Shown here piece after piece: positions 35,042 through 46,976 of a stretch of DNA of 64,000 bases. Both the position numbers and the translations under genes were made by a program. The notes under the pieces were generated by a model. That model ran no database searches, had not been told where the DNA came from, and worked only from the letters and a program-made list of their open reading frames with translations. Location: NCBI RefSeq assembly GCF_001411555.2, contig NC_049902.1, positions 14,656,237 through 14,720,236 on the forward strand, written 5' to 3'. This stretch comes from Juglans regia (taxonomy: Eukaryota > Streptophyta > Magnoliopsida > Fagales > Juglandaceae). The stretch's first letter is position 1. Every line of letters begins with the position of its first letter.

Positions 35042-38000
35042 GCAAGTGATTACGCCTAAAGAATAATGCGGTAGTTGTAGCACAGTTTTGGGGTGTCGAT
35101 TCCACAGAGAGACAAATTAAAAGAATTGTAGAAAGAACAAACAAACTAAAGAAAGAGATTAAATTATTAATGGGAAAAAAAGATTAATTTTAAACGCAAA
35201 TTAAAGTGAAACAAAGTGACTAACGGAAAAAGTACTCAAGTTTGACAAACAGTAAAGCGTCGGGAATCCCTTGCACAAATATGATATTTTAATTATTCTT
35301 TATTCATTGAATAACTCAATTGGGAACTCAATTCTTAATATTCCCAATCGAAGGTATAGATTTATAAACCAAGATTAAACCAAATATAACCCTTTGAAAA
35401 ATCATTCACCACTTTTAAAATACGTAAATTATTATCACTATTGAGAAAATCCAACAACGATAATATACTCAGGAAGCGATATTGCAACAAAGAATTAAAT
35501 AAACATTGAAAAATAATTGATCCAAACATAATCAAAGAGTCAATCAATTCAATAGAAAAAGTATGACTAAATCTATAAACAGAATAAATTCTATGATTAT
35601 TTGGAGAAGAAAATATTAACGATGAATTGAGAATGATAAAACAAAAGAATTTTAGTAATTGAAAATCAAATACATAACTCAAGAATAAATTACAAATACC
35701 ATATAATGTGCAAGTTCATCCCTAGCCCTACTTGAGAATTTAGTTACCCATAAATGTAATGGACAACAAAAATCTCATGAGAAAAATAGAGCAAACGTGT
35801 AACGCCTGTCCTTGTGGTGGGACTTTTTGTAAAATATTTTTATAAAAAAGGACGACGGGAATTACCGTCCTGTTTAAAACTTTTCACTTGCATCCCCAAG
35901 GTGCGAGACTCCACGTTTATAAATAAAATGTGCTTGATAATAAAAGAGGGTTACAGCGGAAAACATAAATCTTATGATAAAAAGGCCTTTCGTACGTTTA
36001 AAACTCGTGCCTAGACTTCCATGCTCTTCCCCATGGGCTGTGTCCGTCCCGATCGTGCAGTTCCTGTGGGGGAGGGACATGCATAAAAACTAAAATGAGT
36101 CGAAGACTCGTAAGCATTACTTCATACGGTTAAAATATAACAACATAGGTTTTCATTCATGCATTCATCATTCGTACATACTATTACGTGCGTGCCTACG
36201 TGTCTTGTGTGCGTTCATTTGAAAACGTCACTGGACGGGGCTTTTCTTTCAAAAGGCTTTCCTTTATTTAAATCGTGTCCCCCGTCAGTGCCTTCATTTC
36301 TTCAAGAGCCGCTGTACGGAGTTTTACTTTAAAAAAAGGCTTTCTTGTCGTAAAACGTTTCCCCCATCAGTGCCTTCATTTCTTAAAGAGTCCGTGCTCC
36401 TGTGCTCTTGTGCATACATGTGCATTCGTGCGTTCGTGCGTGCGTGCGTACATCCATCCTTTCTTATCGCTTTCATAGGCTAGTACACACAATTACGCCC
36501 CGTGTGTTTGGGGTTAGCGGTCTTCCTTTGGACCCGGATTCCGCCCGCGGCCACAGGTTGGGAACCCTTTTTCATAAGGGGCAGCACTGGGTGCACTTCC
36601 AACACTACTTACCCGGCATTGCAATCTGCCCATTCATCTGTACCCTTTCATTCATGTCATGTGGCCGTTACGTGTCTTCATACATTCATGCTTTCATTTC
36701 TTTCTTTCTTTCTTTTCATTCATTCGTTCATGTCAGCTCGAATGAGCTGAAGCTTTCATTCAGTTCGTTCTTTCATTTAACAGTCCTTTCTTTTTATGAG
36801 AAAACATTTCTTTTCGTGAGAAAATATCATTTGGGGTGTAAGCCCGAAAATGGTCTTTTCGTTTTTCAATTTCATTTCAGCTTTATCCTCTCTTTAACAG
36901 TTCGTTCGTGGAAAACTTCGTTTAAGAACATACATGGGCTTAAGCGTCAGCTTCCGTGGCATCCTATAAGCGTCACCTTGAACGTCGTCAATCATGGCAT
37001 CCACTAGCATCACCTCGTGGCGCACATGAGAGCGTCAGTTCGTAGGATTCACAAAAGCATCCGCTTTCCTGCCTTTCATGCATCTTCATTAGTTTATGGA
37101 TTTTTCTTAGAAAATACATACAATAGATACAGCGTATAGTCATCCATTCACATGCGTGCAATTAATACTTTGGGTGCGTAAAAAGGGGTTGCCAAGGAGG
37201 GGCCGTACATACTTATACTTTTGAACATTTAGCATTTTCTTTCTTAAAACTTCTTTAGTCTTTTCGTGAGCATTTTAAAGGAAAAGCGTTTCTTGTATCT
37301 TTGATAACTCTAGAAGAGTATGAACGTAACACTTACCTGGACTCCATGCTACTTGCATGTCATTCAGTCCATTCACGTGCTTGTCAGATGGCAACCTACA
37401 TGCATACACATAACCTTAGCATCATTCTCTATCTAATGCATAAGTAACTTAAACTATAAATAGAACCACGCTATACTTAGAACACTCTCCTTCTATCCCG
37501 TGCACTTACGTGCCCTTCACTATGTTAAACCCTTCGAGGACCACTTACAGTCACCACAACTTCCAACTCACAGTCTTGTCTCAAGTGCTCATCCACTAAA
37601 GTGAACCCCCTTATTCACCTTAGGATTAAGACACTAGGACATTCGTCTTACTCTTCTTATAACCACATTCGACGCATGATTCCGACTGATGGAATCACAC
37701 ATCTCAATGCTAATGATGCATCCGTCACTACCTTCATGCATCTTGGCCCACATTAAATCCTCATTCCCATCCATACAAGACACATGGCTCTAAGCCAACT
37801 CTGAGGCTTAAGCACCGTGCAACTATGCTCATGACAGATTAGCCATTACATATGGTGAATCCATCCTGCACGTGTCTCTCACCATGTTACACAGGTACCA
37901 TACCCCTTTATCACCTAAGATCAACGTATATAACACGATGATCACCTGCTCGTAGGGACAAGGGCCATACTCCGATACCAATCTTCTCTTAACCCGGCTA

Positions 38001-38599
38001 GCATGACTCTTCACGCTACCCGTCACTTTTTACAGTTCATCCCAACACTTAACACGACAAGACTCCATTCATAACTACGTTTCATGTCACGTTTCATGTC
38101 ACGTTATATAGCCCGAGATTGCTCCAGAGCTACACTGTGACCTTGTCGTGTTACCTAACATTCTACTACATCAACTCCTAACTCATCACGAGTACGGTGC
38201 CTCACGTACTCCCGTCACATCGTGACATCTCGTCATGTTCCTGTTACGCCATTTCTACACTTTAACACTTCACCCATCATAAGCATGACTTCCAATAACC
38301 ACGTCACTTCGTGACGTTGCCCAGTCATGCTTCCGCTGCATACTCTTACACTTATTCTACTACTTCACCCATCACAAGCACGACTGTCAGTAGTCATGTC
38401 ACTTCGCGACATTCCTCTGTCATGCTTCCGCTGCGCACTCTTATACTTGCTGTGATACTTCACGCATCCTTTTAGCCATAAGTCCATCACAGTGACACTT
38501 ATCACCTCAAACTACAGGCTATGCCATAACTATTTCGGGACACTGTTCCACAGTTCCCAACACTATCCATCACATTCCACGCCCATCAATCACATAACC

Positions 38600-39610
38600 A
38601 TCCTTATCTCTACGACACGCCACACGGAGTGTCGCTGCTACATGGAGTACACTCCACGTATACTCCCTTCATACACACCACATCACCATTATGGCATACC
38701 TGCCATATGGTACATCACTCCATCACATGGAGTACGTTCCACTTGTACTCCCTTTACATACTCTTCATCACCACCATGGCATACCCGCCATATGGTACAT
38801 CACTATATCACATGGAGTACGTTCCACTTGTACTTCCTTTACATACGCTCCATCACCACTATGGCATATCCGCCATATGGTACATCACTATATCGCATGG
38901 AGTACACTTCTCGTATACTCCCTTCATACACACTACGACACATCACCACTATGGCGTACTCGCCATATAGTACGTTGCTCCACTACATAGAATACACTCT
39001 GCATATATTCCATGCATGTTACGCCACATCACCACTATGGCATACATGCCATATGGTGCATCTCACCATCTCATGGAGTACATTCCACATGTACTCCCTA
39101 CATATACAACACGCCACATCACCACTATGGCATACACGCCATATGGTGTATCGTCCACCACATTGAGTACATTCCACATGTACTCCTCTTACACACACTA
39201 CGCCACTGAGTACACTCCACTTGTACTCATCCAGTTCCACAATACGCCAGTAGGGTATATTTTACATATACTCTCCTTGTCTCACATTACGCCACACATA
39301 AAGTACACACAGCACGTACTATTCCCATTCCACACACCACATCACCATTATGGCATATCTGCCACATGGTGCATTACTCCACCATATAGAGTACACTCCA
39401 CGTGTACTCCTCACATATACTATACCCCACACAGAGTACACCCATCGTATACTCCCTTCATACATATCACGGCATGTCACCATTATGGCGTACCCACCAT
39501 ATGGTGCATCTCACCATCACATGGAGTACATTCCATTTGTACTCCCTACATATACAACACGCCACATGTACACAAAGTACACTCAGTGTGCATTGTATCC
39601 ATTCCACATA
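38600..39610 (-). repeat. palindrome-rich minisatellite, ~84-92-bp units
   Basis: At least eight units, each with ATGGCATAC, GCCATATGG and TGGAGTAC-TTCCA-TTGTACTCC. GCCATATGG recurs at about 38702, 38788, 38872, 39047 and 39138, with variants at 38964, 39360 and 39494. Each unit holds two small palindromes. All three plus-strand frames stay open for 99-260 residues, giving His/Tyr/Thr-rich repeats. I treat this as a repeat artefact. Confidence 0.75.
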
Positions 39611-40149
39611 CACCGTGCCACCATTACAGCACATATTCCCTGATCACACTACATGGCACAGTCCACAACACTTCCCATCTACACCCAAAACATCAAAGTA
39701 CACTACACGGCACAATGCACCTCCATACAACACAGATAAGCCCAACACTTCACTACACAAAATGCCCAACACTTCATTACAATGCCACAACTCCATAAAT
39801 ACTAACAGCACAGTCCACAACCTAGTCAACTAATCAATATCTAACATAATTAACAAGGGATAGAGGGTTATACCATCGACGGGATAACCCGTGCGTTGCT
39901 CGTTGACCATCATAGCCGATGATGTCGGAAGAGTTGTACGTGGCGGCTAACTCACGTACGGTGACTGTTTAGGTGTTTGGATAGCTAGGTGTGGTCTTGG
40001 AATGGCTCGTGATGGCCTTGTGATGATGGCAAGGGGCATAACATGGCAGATCTAGCCATGTACAGTGGCGGTCAATCACACGCAGTGACTGTCCATCACG
40101 TGCAGTGGTTACCCACCACATAAAGTGATGGTTTAGGCCTAGGGCTTAG

Positions 40150-40960
40150 CTAAGGGAGGTGCGGTGAATCTCGTGGTGGCATCGAGGTGGCACCACAGTG
40201 GCTCACGGTGGCGGATCTAGCCATATCATGGAGGAGAAGCCGTGGGAGAGTGAGAGAGATTGTGCTCTCGTGGGTGGCAGATCGGGGCCAATGGAGGTTG
40301 GGTTGGCTTGGTGGCGGCCTAAGGAGGCTGATGGTGGTGGTTACCAGCCGTGGGTGGCGGTGCATGGTGGTGCACGGCGTGCAACCCGTGCGTGCGTGAG
40401 AGGGGAACCCGTGTGGTGGGGGAGAGGCTATGGGCCTCGGGTCACGTGGAGGAGGAAGGGGGAGGAAGAGGGAGGTCCATGGTGGCCATGGGTGGGAAAT
40501 GGGCTAGAGACCCATTTCGGGTACTTGCCATGGAAGGAGGCGGAGGACTGCTTCATGGGAGCTGGCTTCGGTGGAGGATGATGGTCGGTGGGAGAGGAGC
40601 TCGCCGTGGGAGCGGTGGAGCCATTGGGCAGCGCATGGCGGCGCTATGCGCACTAAGCCCATACGGGCTGTGCAGTCCCGAAATGGAGAAAGGGAGAGCG
40701 TGAGGGGGAGAGGTCGGCACGGATGGACTCGCCGGAGGGAGAGCAAGCCGTTGGTGCCGGCGGTGAGGAAGGGCGACGCACGGCGGCGCCGGGCCGAGGC
40801 CTTAAGCCGTTCGGCATGGAGGAGATGCGTACTTCGTACGCCGAATGAGAGAGGGAGGAGAGAGAGTTACGGGGAAAATGAGAGGGAGAGAGAGGGGGTC
40901 TGGGTATTTAACCCAGTCCTTTCGTCTAGGGGTCTACACGACGATCTAACGACGAGGAAT
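40150..40960 (-). other. GC-rich LTR segment with many overlapping frames
   Basis: About 0.8 kb, strongly GC-rich (GGTGGCGG, GTGGGG, GAGAGAGAGG runs) in an otherwise AT-rich element. Plus-strand frames of 70-133 residues overlap each other (40187-40399, 40198-40581, 40350-40703, 40571-40972) and show no domain. In element orientation it lies just downstream of the TATA-like box at 40903-40917. It is best read as a structured transcript leader and not as a gene. Confidence 0.5.
40903..40917 (-). promoter_or_regulatory. TATA-like box of the 5.7-kb LTR
   Basis: On the minus strand TGGGTTAAATACCC, itself an inverted repeat (TGGGT/ACCCA). A CT-rich start-site-like stretch (GACCCCCTCTCTCTCC) follows immediately. 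This arrangement is common in plant LTR promoters. Function is inferred. Confidence 0.45.
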
Positions 40961-42186
40961 TTAAAATACTGATTTGAAGATGCGTAAAACATTAACTTAA
41001 TTAAAAGCACTTAGAGGAATTAAGGTAAATATTATTTTAAACTAACTTTAGTTTATAAAATAGTATTCTTCATCATTAATAGAATGATGAAGTCTCACTT
41101 AACATATTTAAAAGGGTTAAACCATTTAATTAATAAAAGTTCTCAACATAATTTAAATATCATAATATCTTAAATAATTGAAATCATTTTAATAATAATA
41201 TTAAATGATTTCTGGAAATTATAATATCTTTGGAGCTCTTCAATAATATTATGATTGTCGTATTTAAGATCAAATATTAATTTAACAATGATGGAAATAT
41301 TCCTTATAAATATTTCCAGCATATTTAAAACACTGGGCGTGCCCTAGAAGTCACACGATATCTTTCGAGACACGCCATCATGGTTCGGCACGCATAACAT
41401 GGCTCGCAGTCGCTAGTAACAAAGGCAGATGATCACATAATATCTGCCTTCAGGATTTGCTTATGTCATGAAGACGAAACATACGTCGGAAAAAGAGAAG
41501 CGTACGTAAGAAGAAGGAGCTGGGTATTACAAAACGGCGGCCATGGAAATTAATTTCAGATCTTCCTCCTTCAGTCTGAGTCATCTCCCCTCTTCTCCAC
41601 CCCCCAATTTCGTGCTAATGATGTGCTTAAATAAGGTATGAAAGAAACCCTAATGTCTTCATATTCCAGCAAACAAAATTGCCTAAATTTTAGGACTCAA
41701 CTTGGCAACTACGTACATGCTTTAGGAGTTCGAATTTGGAAAGTTTTCTGAGACAACTTTGTAGCCCTTTAAGATAGCTTTCCAACACATCAAGAATCGC
41801 ATTAATCCGATATCTGAGCGAAAAGTTATGATTAAAATAATAAAGTGTGTCTATTTTGTCTCCTAACGCATTTTGGACTATAATCCGAATTACTCTCAAA
41901 CTCCATCATTATCCTTATTTGAAGAGTCCTACACTCGTTGAAAGTTCTGAGGTTGTTCCAACGTCTTGTCCACTTGAAAGTCCTTTAAAATTGAATGGGT
42001 TTGGACTTGCTCTTTTATAGACTTTGAAATTAAACATAAAAATCTGCTTAGGAGTATCCCAAAGTAAATAGAAACTCAATTCAAGAATACACATTAATTC
42101 CAATGATTTCTATTAACATTTTAGCAATTTAGTCTAGTAATAGGGTATTTAGAGTGCACTTTGGTACACTCATCACACCCCCAAAC

Positions 42187-43885
42187 TTGCTTATTGCTAG
42201 TCTCTAGCAATTTCTATGCTAAAGAGATAAAAGAGATGAGAATCACTAAAATAGGCCACTAACTAAAATTTTGCAAATTCACATATCAAAAACAAACTAA
42301 GGAATCTATTAACCTATCAAGATCAATCCACTTATAGCAATTCACAGAGTGTGTGTGTGTTCTCCAAGCTATAGCCATCTTACCACTAACATTGACACAT
42401 GCAATATCAAGATCGTCTCAAGCAAAAGGTTCAACTCCATAACTCACAGGTATAATAGTGTTTCATGTAAGGGCTCTCTCTATGGAGTTGACAAATGGTG
42501 TACACACAATCACATAGAGATTTAGGTAATTATGAACAAACAACAAGCAAGCATTGATCTTATGATAGGAACACTAACAAATGAGAATTCAACCATTCTT
42601 TCCAAAAGCTTACTTAGGATCAGAACGGTCAACACAAAAGGTTGTAACATGGCTTAGGTTCGGAGCTATATGAAAAAAAATTGAAAAATGATTCAAAAAC
42701 TTCCAAGTACATACAAAGGGAATCTTATTAAATATCACAGTAGACCACACTTCTCACTTGATGTACTCTTCAACCTTTCAAATCATCAAATAATGCCTCT
42801 TTTTCTTTTATTTTTCTTTTCCCTTTTCCTTTTTTATTTTTTCATCATTTTCTTTTTATAATTTGGTGATCAATTACATGTTACCCTGATATTTTGCTAT
42901 TTCTACCCAATATTGATATTTTTGCCTTTGAAGCTCACTCACTTGAACATCTTGTAACTTGAGTTCTTTCTTTTTTTTCTCTTTTATTTTATTCCTTTCA
43001 AAAAGAAGAATTTCACATCTAGTACACACTTGGAAGTAACAAAGATAGGAAAAATTAGTGTATAAGCTATACTCCAATGTGGAGAGGCATGCATGTGGGC
43101 ATATGAAAAGAAAATGTTACCTGTGTTTATTGGGTCAAAGTTGGCTACTAAGGATCTATAATGGAAAGGATTAGCTTGAAAGGTTTAAACGTTGATCCTA
43201 AGTTAACCTTCGTCATATGCCAAGTATATCCACCATCTTACCACAAACCATGTAATGATATTCTCAAAAGAAGTGTCCAATTCAACATATCAATGAACGC
43301 TTATTACAATTTATTGCATTTGTAGGCTCTCAATTCTCTCCAAAACTCACATTAATACTTAAGCAAAAGAGTTCTCTAGCTACATGTGTCAAACCACCAT
43401 CTTACTACAAAGCTTGGATGAGTACATTAAAGATTCTGTGAATGCCTTAGCAAAGAATGATTATGGTGGGTTTGATAAATTCACAAAGATGGCTATGAAT
43501 GAGAATGAGTACACATGTGAAAAGGATGACGTGTGATGCAAAATTAAAAAAAAAATTTGACACATGAAAATATGCCACAAAGTTCCAACAAGAATTTTCA
43601 ATACTGAATTTGCACCACCACCCCCAACTTAAATGAACCATTGTCCTCAATATTTAAGAATCAAGTTTAAACGGGGAATAACTAAAAATGGTAGAATATA
43701 CTTGATAAGTGATGTGGGTAGCTCGCTAAGCACCAGAGATGGTAACCTGAAATGACAAAATAAAACTATCCTGCAACCAAAAACAAAGAAAACAACAGCA
43801 AACAAAAAGGAAAAGAAAGAAGAGAAAACAAAAATAAAACAAAACAAATAAAGAAAAACATACCTGCGTGGTGTGGTCAAGGTTG
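42187..43885. other. non-coding 3' internal region of Athila
   Basis: Sequence between the integrase remnant and the 3' LTR, where some Athila copies carry an env-like ORF. No such ORF is visible. A (GT)n tract lies at about 42349-42360. Small minus-strand frames (43447-43650, 43647-43880) are Phe/Leu-rich and unsupported. Confidence 0.5.
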
Positions 43886-44286
43886 ATAGACCGGATCTAC
43901 AAGTGGAATGTCTTCTACTTCCGGAACTTGTCTATCAATTAATACTTTAAGGCGTTGGCCATTTACTTTAAAGATCCGACCATCCTTAGGATCCTCTATT
44001 TCTACCAGCCCATTTGCAAAAACATTCTTCACTGCAAAAGGGCCGGTCCACCTAGACCTAAATTTTCCTGGGTGCTTATGGAGTCTAGAATCATATAAGA
44101 ACGCTAGGTCATTAGGCTTAAACGTCTTCCTACCAATATTTTATCATGAAATGCTTTCGTTTTAGCATTATAGATTTTAGAGTTCTCATAAGCAATATTT
44201 CTCAACTCCTCCAACTCGGTCAACTGAAATTTCCTATGCTTACCAACATTCAATTTCGAAGAAATACTAATAGGAAAAGTGTCACC
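43885..44286 (-). pseudogene. Athila integrase C-terminal domain fused to an RT stub
   Basis: From about 44250 to 43887 the minus strand reads the integrase C-terminal region: RKFQLTELEELRN, FHDKILVGRKTF, DLAFLYDSRLHKHPGKF, SRWTGPFAVKNVF and FKVNGQRLKVL. Immediately upstream, after the TGA at 44287, the frame reads GDTFPISISSKLN, the start of the RT-side sequence. The junction near 44255 therefore removes RT, RNase H and the integrase zinc and catalytic domains. The C-terminal part itself has few defects. Confidence 0.8.
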
Positions 44287-45162
44287 TCAGCCTAGAAATG
44301 CATGCTTAAGACCTGAGGGCAGTGGCTTCAATTCCAATTTGGGACAATCCATGCATGAAGGAATCTGCTTTTCCTTTTTCTTGGACAGCTCTTCTAATTT
44401 CGATTGCCAAATATGTGGGTCATAATCTTGAGGTTCATCAAAAATAGCACAAACATCGACAACATCAGATGAATCATTCATAGTATCAAACTCAGAATTA
44501 ACAAGAAAATATTCAGGAGAATCAGAATCATGAGTTGTGTGAACTCCCTTGTCTATGAGTGTGTCAATCATGTATGTTTGGTGGCACTCATCATCTTCCT
44601 TGGACTGATTATTGATGTAGAAAATGTTGACCTCCATGGTCATGTTTCCAAAAGATAGTTTCATTAGCCCATTCCTGCAGTTTATAAGTGCATTAGCCGT
44701 ACCAAGGAAAGGTCTACCTAATATGAGAGGAATCTTAGAGTCAGAGTCAACAACCGACTGAGTATCCAAAATTAAAAAATCAACATGGTAGTAAAACTTG
44801 TCAATTTGGATCAAAACATCCTCAACTATCCCTCTTGGTTTCTTAATTGAACGGTCAGCCAATTGAAGCACAACATAAGTATGCTTAATTTCACCCAAAC
44901 CATGCTACAAATAAATGGAATAAGGCATCAAATTTACACTAGCTCCTAAATCTAGCAACGCTTGCCTAAACTCATGATTCCCGATATTACATGTAATGGT
45001 GGGAAAACCAGGATCCTTGTACTTAGGAGGAATTCGCTGATCAATTAGAGCACTAACTTGCTCTATTAGAAATGCTGTCTTCTTAACACGGTGCTTCCTC
45101 TTAACTGTACACAAATCTTTGAGAATTTTTGCATAAGTAGGAACTTGTTTAATAACATGCAA
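44287..45162 (-). pseudogene. Athila protease region
   Basis: The aspartic protease active site reads LLDLGASVNLMPYSIY (end of the frame 44905-45162). The second half in the frame 44287-44898 has VDFLILDTQ and IPLILGRPFLGTANALI. A stop lies between the two frames at about 44905. The tail LKPLPSGLKHAFLG normally continues into RT, but here a TGA follows at 44287. Confidence 0.75.
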
Positions 45163-45183
45163 AAGTGGAAGATTGATCTTTAC

Positions 45184-46822
45184 CTAACTGAGGTTCTCCA
45201 AGATTTCATTGCTAGAATCCAAAGTTCGCATACCAGATTTTAAAACATGAGGAAATGGTACCTTAACTGGGCTCTTGATTACCTCGGCTTCTTTGGGCAA
45301 CTCAGCACTATACTTGCTTTGTTCCTCATTAATATCCTCTGGCTTATCAGTTGTTGTGATGTGTAAGGACTTACCACTTTGTGTCACAATGGCATTGACC
45401 TCCTTCAAATTTCCTTGAGCCATATGTTGACCTTGGGTATGGATTGAGCTTGAGAAGGGAACTTGCCCCCCTCATTCACACTCAATGAGCTCATCAACTT
45501 GGATACTTGGCTCTTTATCTCCTTGTTTTCTTCAACAACCTGCATAATTAAGGATTCAAACTTTTGATTAGTCTTACCCTGTGCCTCAATAAAAGCATGC
45601 AAAGTGTCTTCTAAAGGATTCCTAGAAGATGAAGGTGCATGATATGGTGCAGGGTATGATCTAGGGGGTTGTGCAGGTGGCTAGTTTTCAGACTTCCAGC
45701 TAAAATTGGGGTGATCGTGCCACCCCGGATTATAGGTATCAGAGTAAGGTGTAAAATGCTTCTTGTACATAACTAAGGCATTGCATTGTTCCTCATACAT
45801 CCCTCTCATCTCAGCAAGTGTGGGACACTTTTGGGTAAGGTGATCTATCCCACCACACACAAAACATGGTCCAAAAGACTCTGCATGATTAGCCACGTGT
45901 GTTGGCTTTAAGTCCTTAGTCTTTAACACATCTAGCTCCCTAGTGAGCATCTCAACCTTAGCCTTTAGGCTATCCTCTTCCCTGAGATGGTAAATTCCAC
46001 CACCATTTGGGTTTTCTGCAGGTCGTGACCTATTTTTGCTTTCAGTAGCACTAGGTCCAATCCAAGTGCGAGCTTTTTCAGCAAGCTCATTAAGGTATTC
46101 TTTGGCCTCATCAGAATCTTTATGTAAGAACTCACCATTACACATCATCTCCACAAATTGGCGCTCTCTAGGTGTAAGTCCCTCATAAAAATAGCTCACT
46201 AAGTGCCAATTCTCATACCCATGGTGAGGACATATAATCAACAACTCCTTAAATCTCTCCCAAGACTGATACAAAGTCTCATTGTCCTTTGTACAAAGGT
46301 GGAGATTTGCCTTTTTAATGCATTGGTCTTATGTTGGGGAAAGTATTTATTAAAGAAGATTTTAGTCATCTCACTCCATGACCCAATAGATCGGGGTCTC
46401 AGTGAGTATAGCCAACTCTTAGCTCTATCCTTCAAAGAGAAAGGAAAGAACTTAAGTCTCACAATGTCATCAGTTGCATTTTGACTATGAAAAGTCGCAA
46501 CTACTTCCTTAAACTCCCTAATATGCATATATGGATTTTCATTTTCCAAGCCATGAAAAGTAGGAAGTAATTGTATCATCCCTATTTTAAAATCCAGTTG
46601 GTGAGTATTAGCTGGAAACATGATGCATGATGGTGTGGTTGTGTGTGTAGGGTGGAGGTAATCATGAAGAGTTCTAATGGGTTGATCCTCGTGTTCACTC
46701 ATTTCTTCGGGACTAGATGGATTGTCAAATAAAGGATTTAAAAATTTTGATTCTGACTCTTCCACAGGCCTACAAGTAAATCTACCCAAGGTGTCTCTAT
46801 ATCTGTGCATGTAAGGTAACAA
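45184..46822 (-). pseudogene. Athila Gag, broken into four frames
   Basis: The start is at 46822. The retrotrans_gag core runs IGMIQLLPTFHGLENENPYM, then FFPFSLKDRAKSWLYSL and MTKIFFNKYFP (46238-46822). It continues as FKELLIICPHHGYENWHLVSYFYEGL and a CCHC knuckle CFVCGGIDHLTQKC (45681-46274), with an intact C-x2-C-x4-H-x4-C. Further frames 45405-45602 and 45184-45423 hold the coiled-coil-like and linker parts leading to protease. At least three frameshifts or stops. Confidence 0.8.
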
Positions 46823-46953
46823 AAGACTTAAAAAATTAAAAATACTATGAAAAGAAAAAAAAAATAATAATGCAGCAAGCTAAAAGAGGGAACGAAGTTA
46901 CCGCATTTACAAACTGCTAAAATAAAAACCTATCTGGCAATTCTTCTATCGCC

Positions 46954-46971
46954 TCCCCGGCAACGGCGCCA
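46954..46971 (-). promoter_or_regulatory. primer binding site, tRNA-Asp type
   Basis: The plus strand reads TCCCCGGCAACGGCGCCA, identical as far as I know to the 3' end of plant tRNA-Asp(GUC) with its CCA. Minus-strand element RNA would pair with it over 18 nt. It lies 5 nt inside the 5' LTR (46977). The tRNA-Asp primer is characteristic of Athila. Confidence 0.9.
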
Positions 46972-46976
46972 AAATT

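Larger units (their letters stand above)
35793..41536 (-). mobile_element. 5,734-bp TG...CA element with TSD AAACG (giant solo LTR)
   Basis: The element is 35798-41531, flanked by TSD AAACG (35793-35797, 41532-41536). The uninterrupted target GAGCAAACGGCGGCC survives in the other Athila LTR at 47688-47702, which proves the insertion. Ends are TGTAACGCC...GGTATTACA. No terminal direct repeats, no gag/pol and no primer site are seen, so I read it as a very long solo LTR. Length is comparable to Ogre/Tat LTRs. Orientation is minus, because 62709-63305 carries the same 3' end on the plus strand. It contains a minisatellite and a GC-rich leader, listed separately. Confidence 0.75.
35047..42175 (-). 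repeat. 3' LTR of Athila, split by a nested insertion
   Basis: LTR sequence is 35047-35797 plus 41532-42175 (about 1.39 kb without the insert). It is collinear with 46977-48334, except that the right LTR lacks ~45 bp found around 35445-35490. A TATA-like TGCTTAAATA (41623-41632; minus TATTTAAGCA) is shared with 47781-47791. The polypurine tract on the minus strand is GTTTGGGGGTG (42176-42186). Confidence 0.85.

Noticed and set aside
36402..37007. 201-residue plus-strand frame beginning with Cys/Val-rich sequence
   Set aside because: It lies in low-complexity CATTC/GTGCGTGCG sequence of the 5.7-kb element, lacks any domain and has no counterpart preserved in frame at 29480-29700.
38492..39798. 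Overlapping plus-strand frames of 97-260 residues rich in His, Tyr and Thr
   Set aside because: They follow the ~86-bp repeat unit in every frame, have no start context or domain, and lie inside a solo-LTR-like element.
40187..40972. Four overlapping plus-strand frames of 70-133 residues in GC-rich DNA
   Set aside because: High GC content removes stop codons in several frames at once, no domain is recognisable, and they run antisense to the element's own transcription.
42187..43885. Possible env-like ORF of Athila
   Set aside because: No frame longer than 77 residues and no signal or transmembrane pattern in the right orientation and position.
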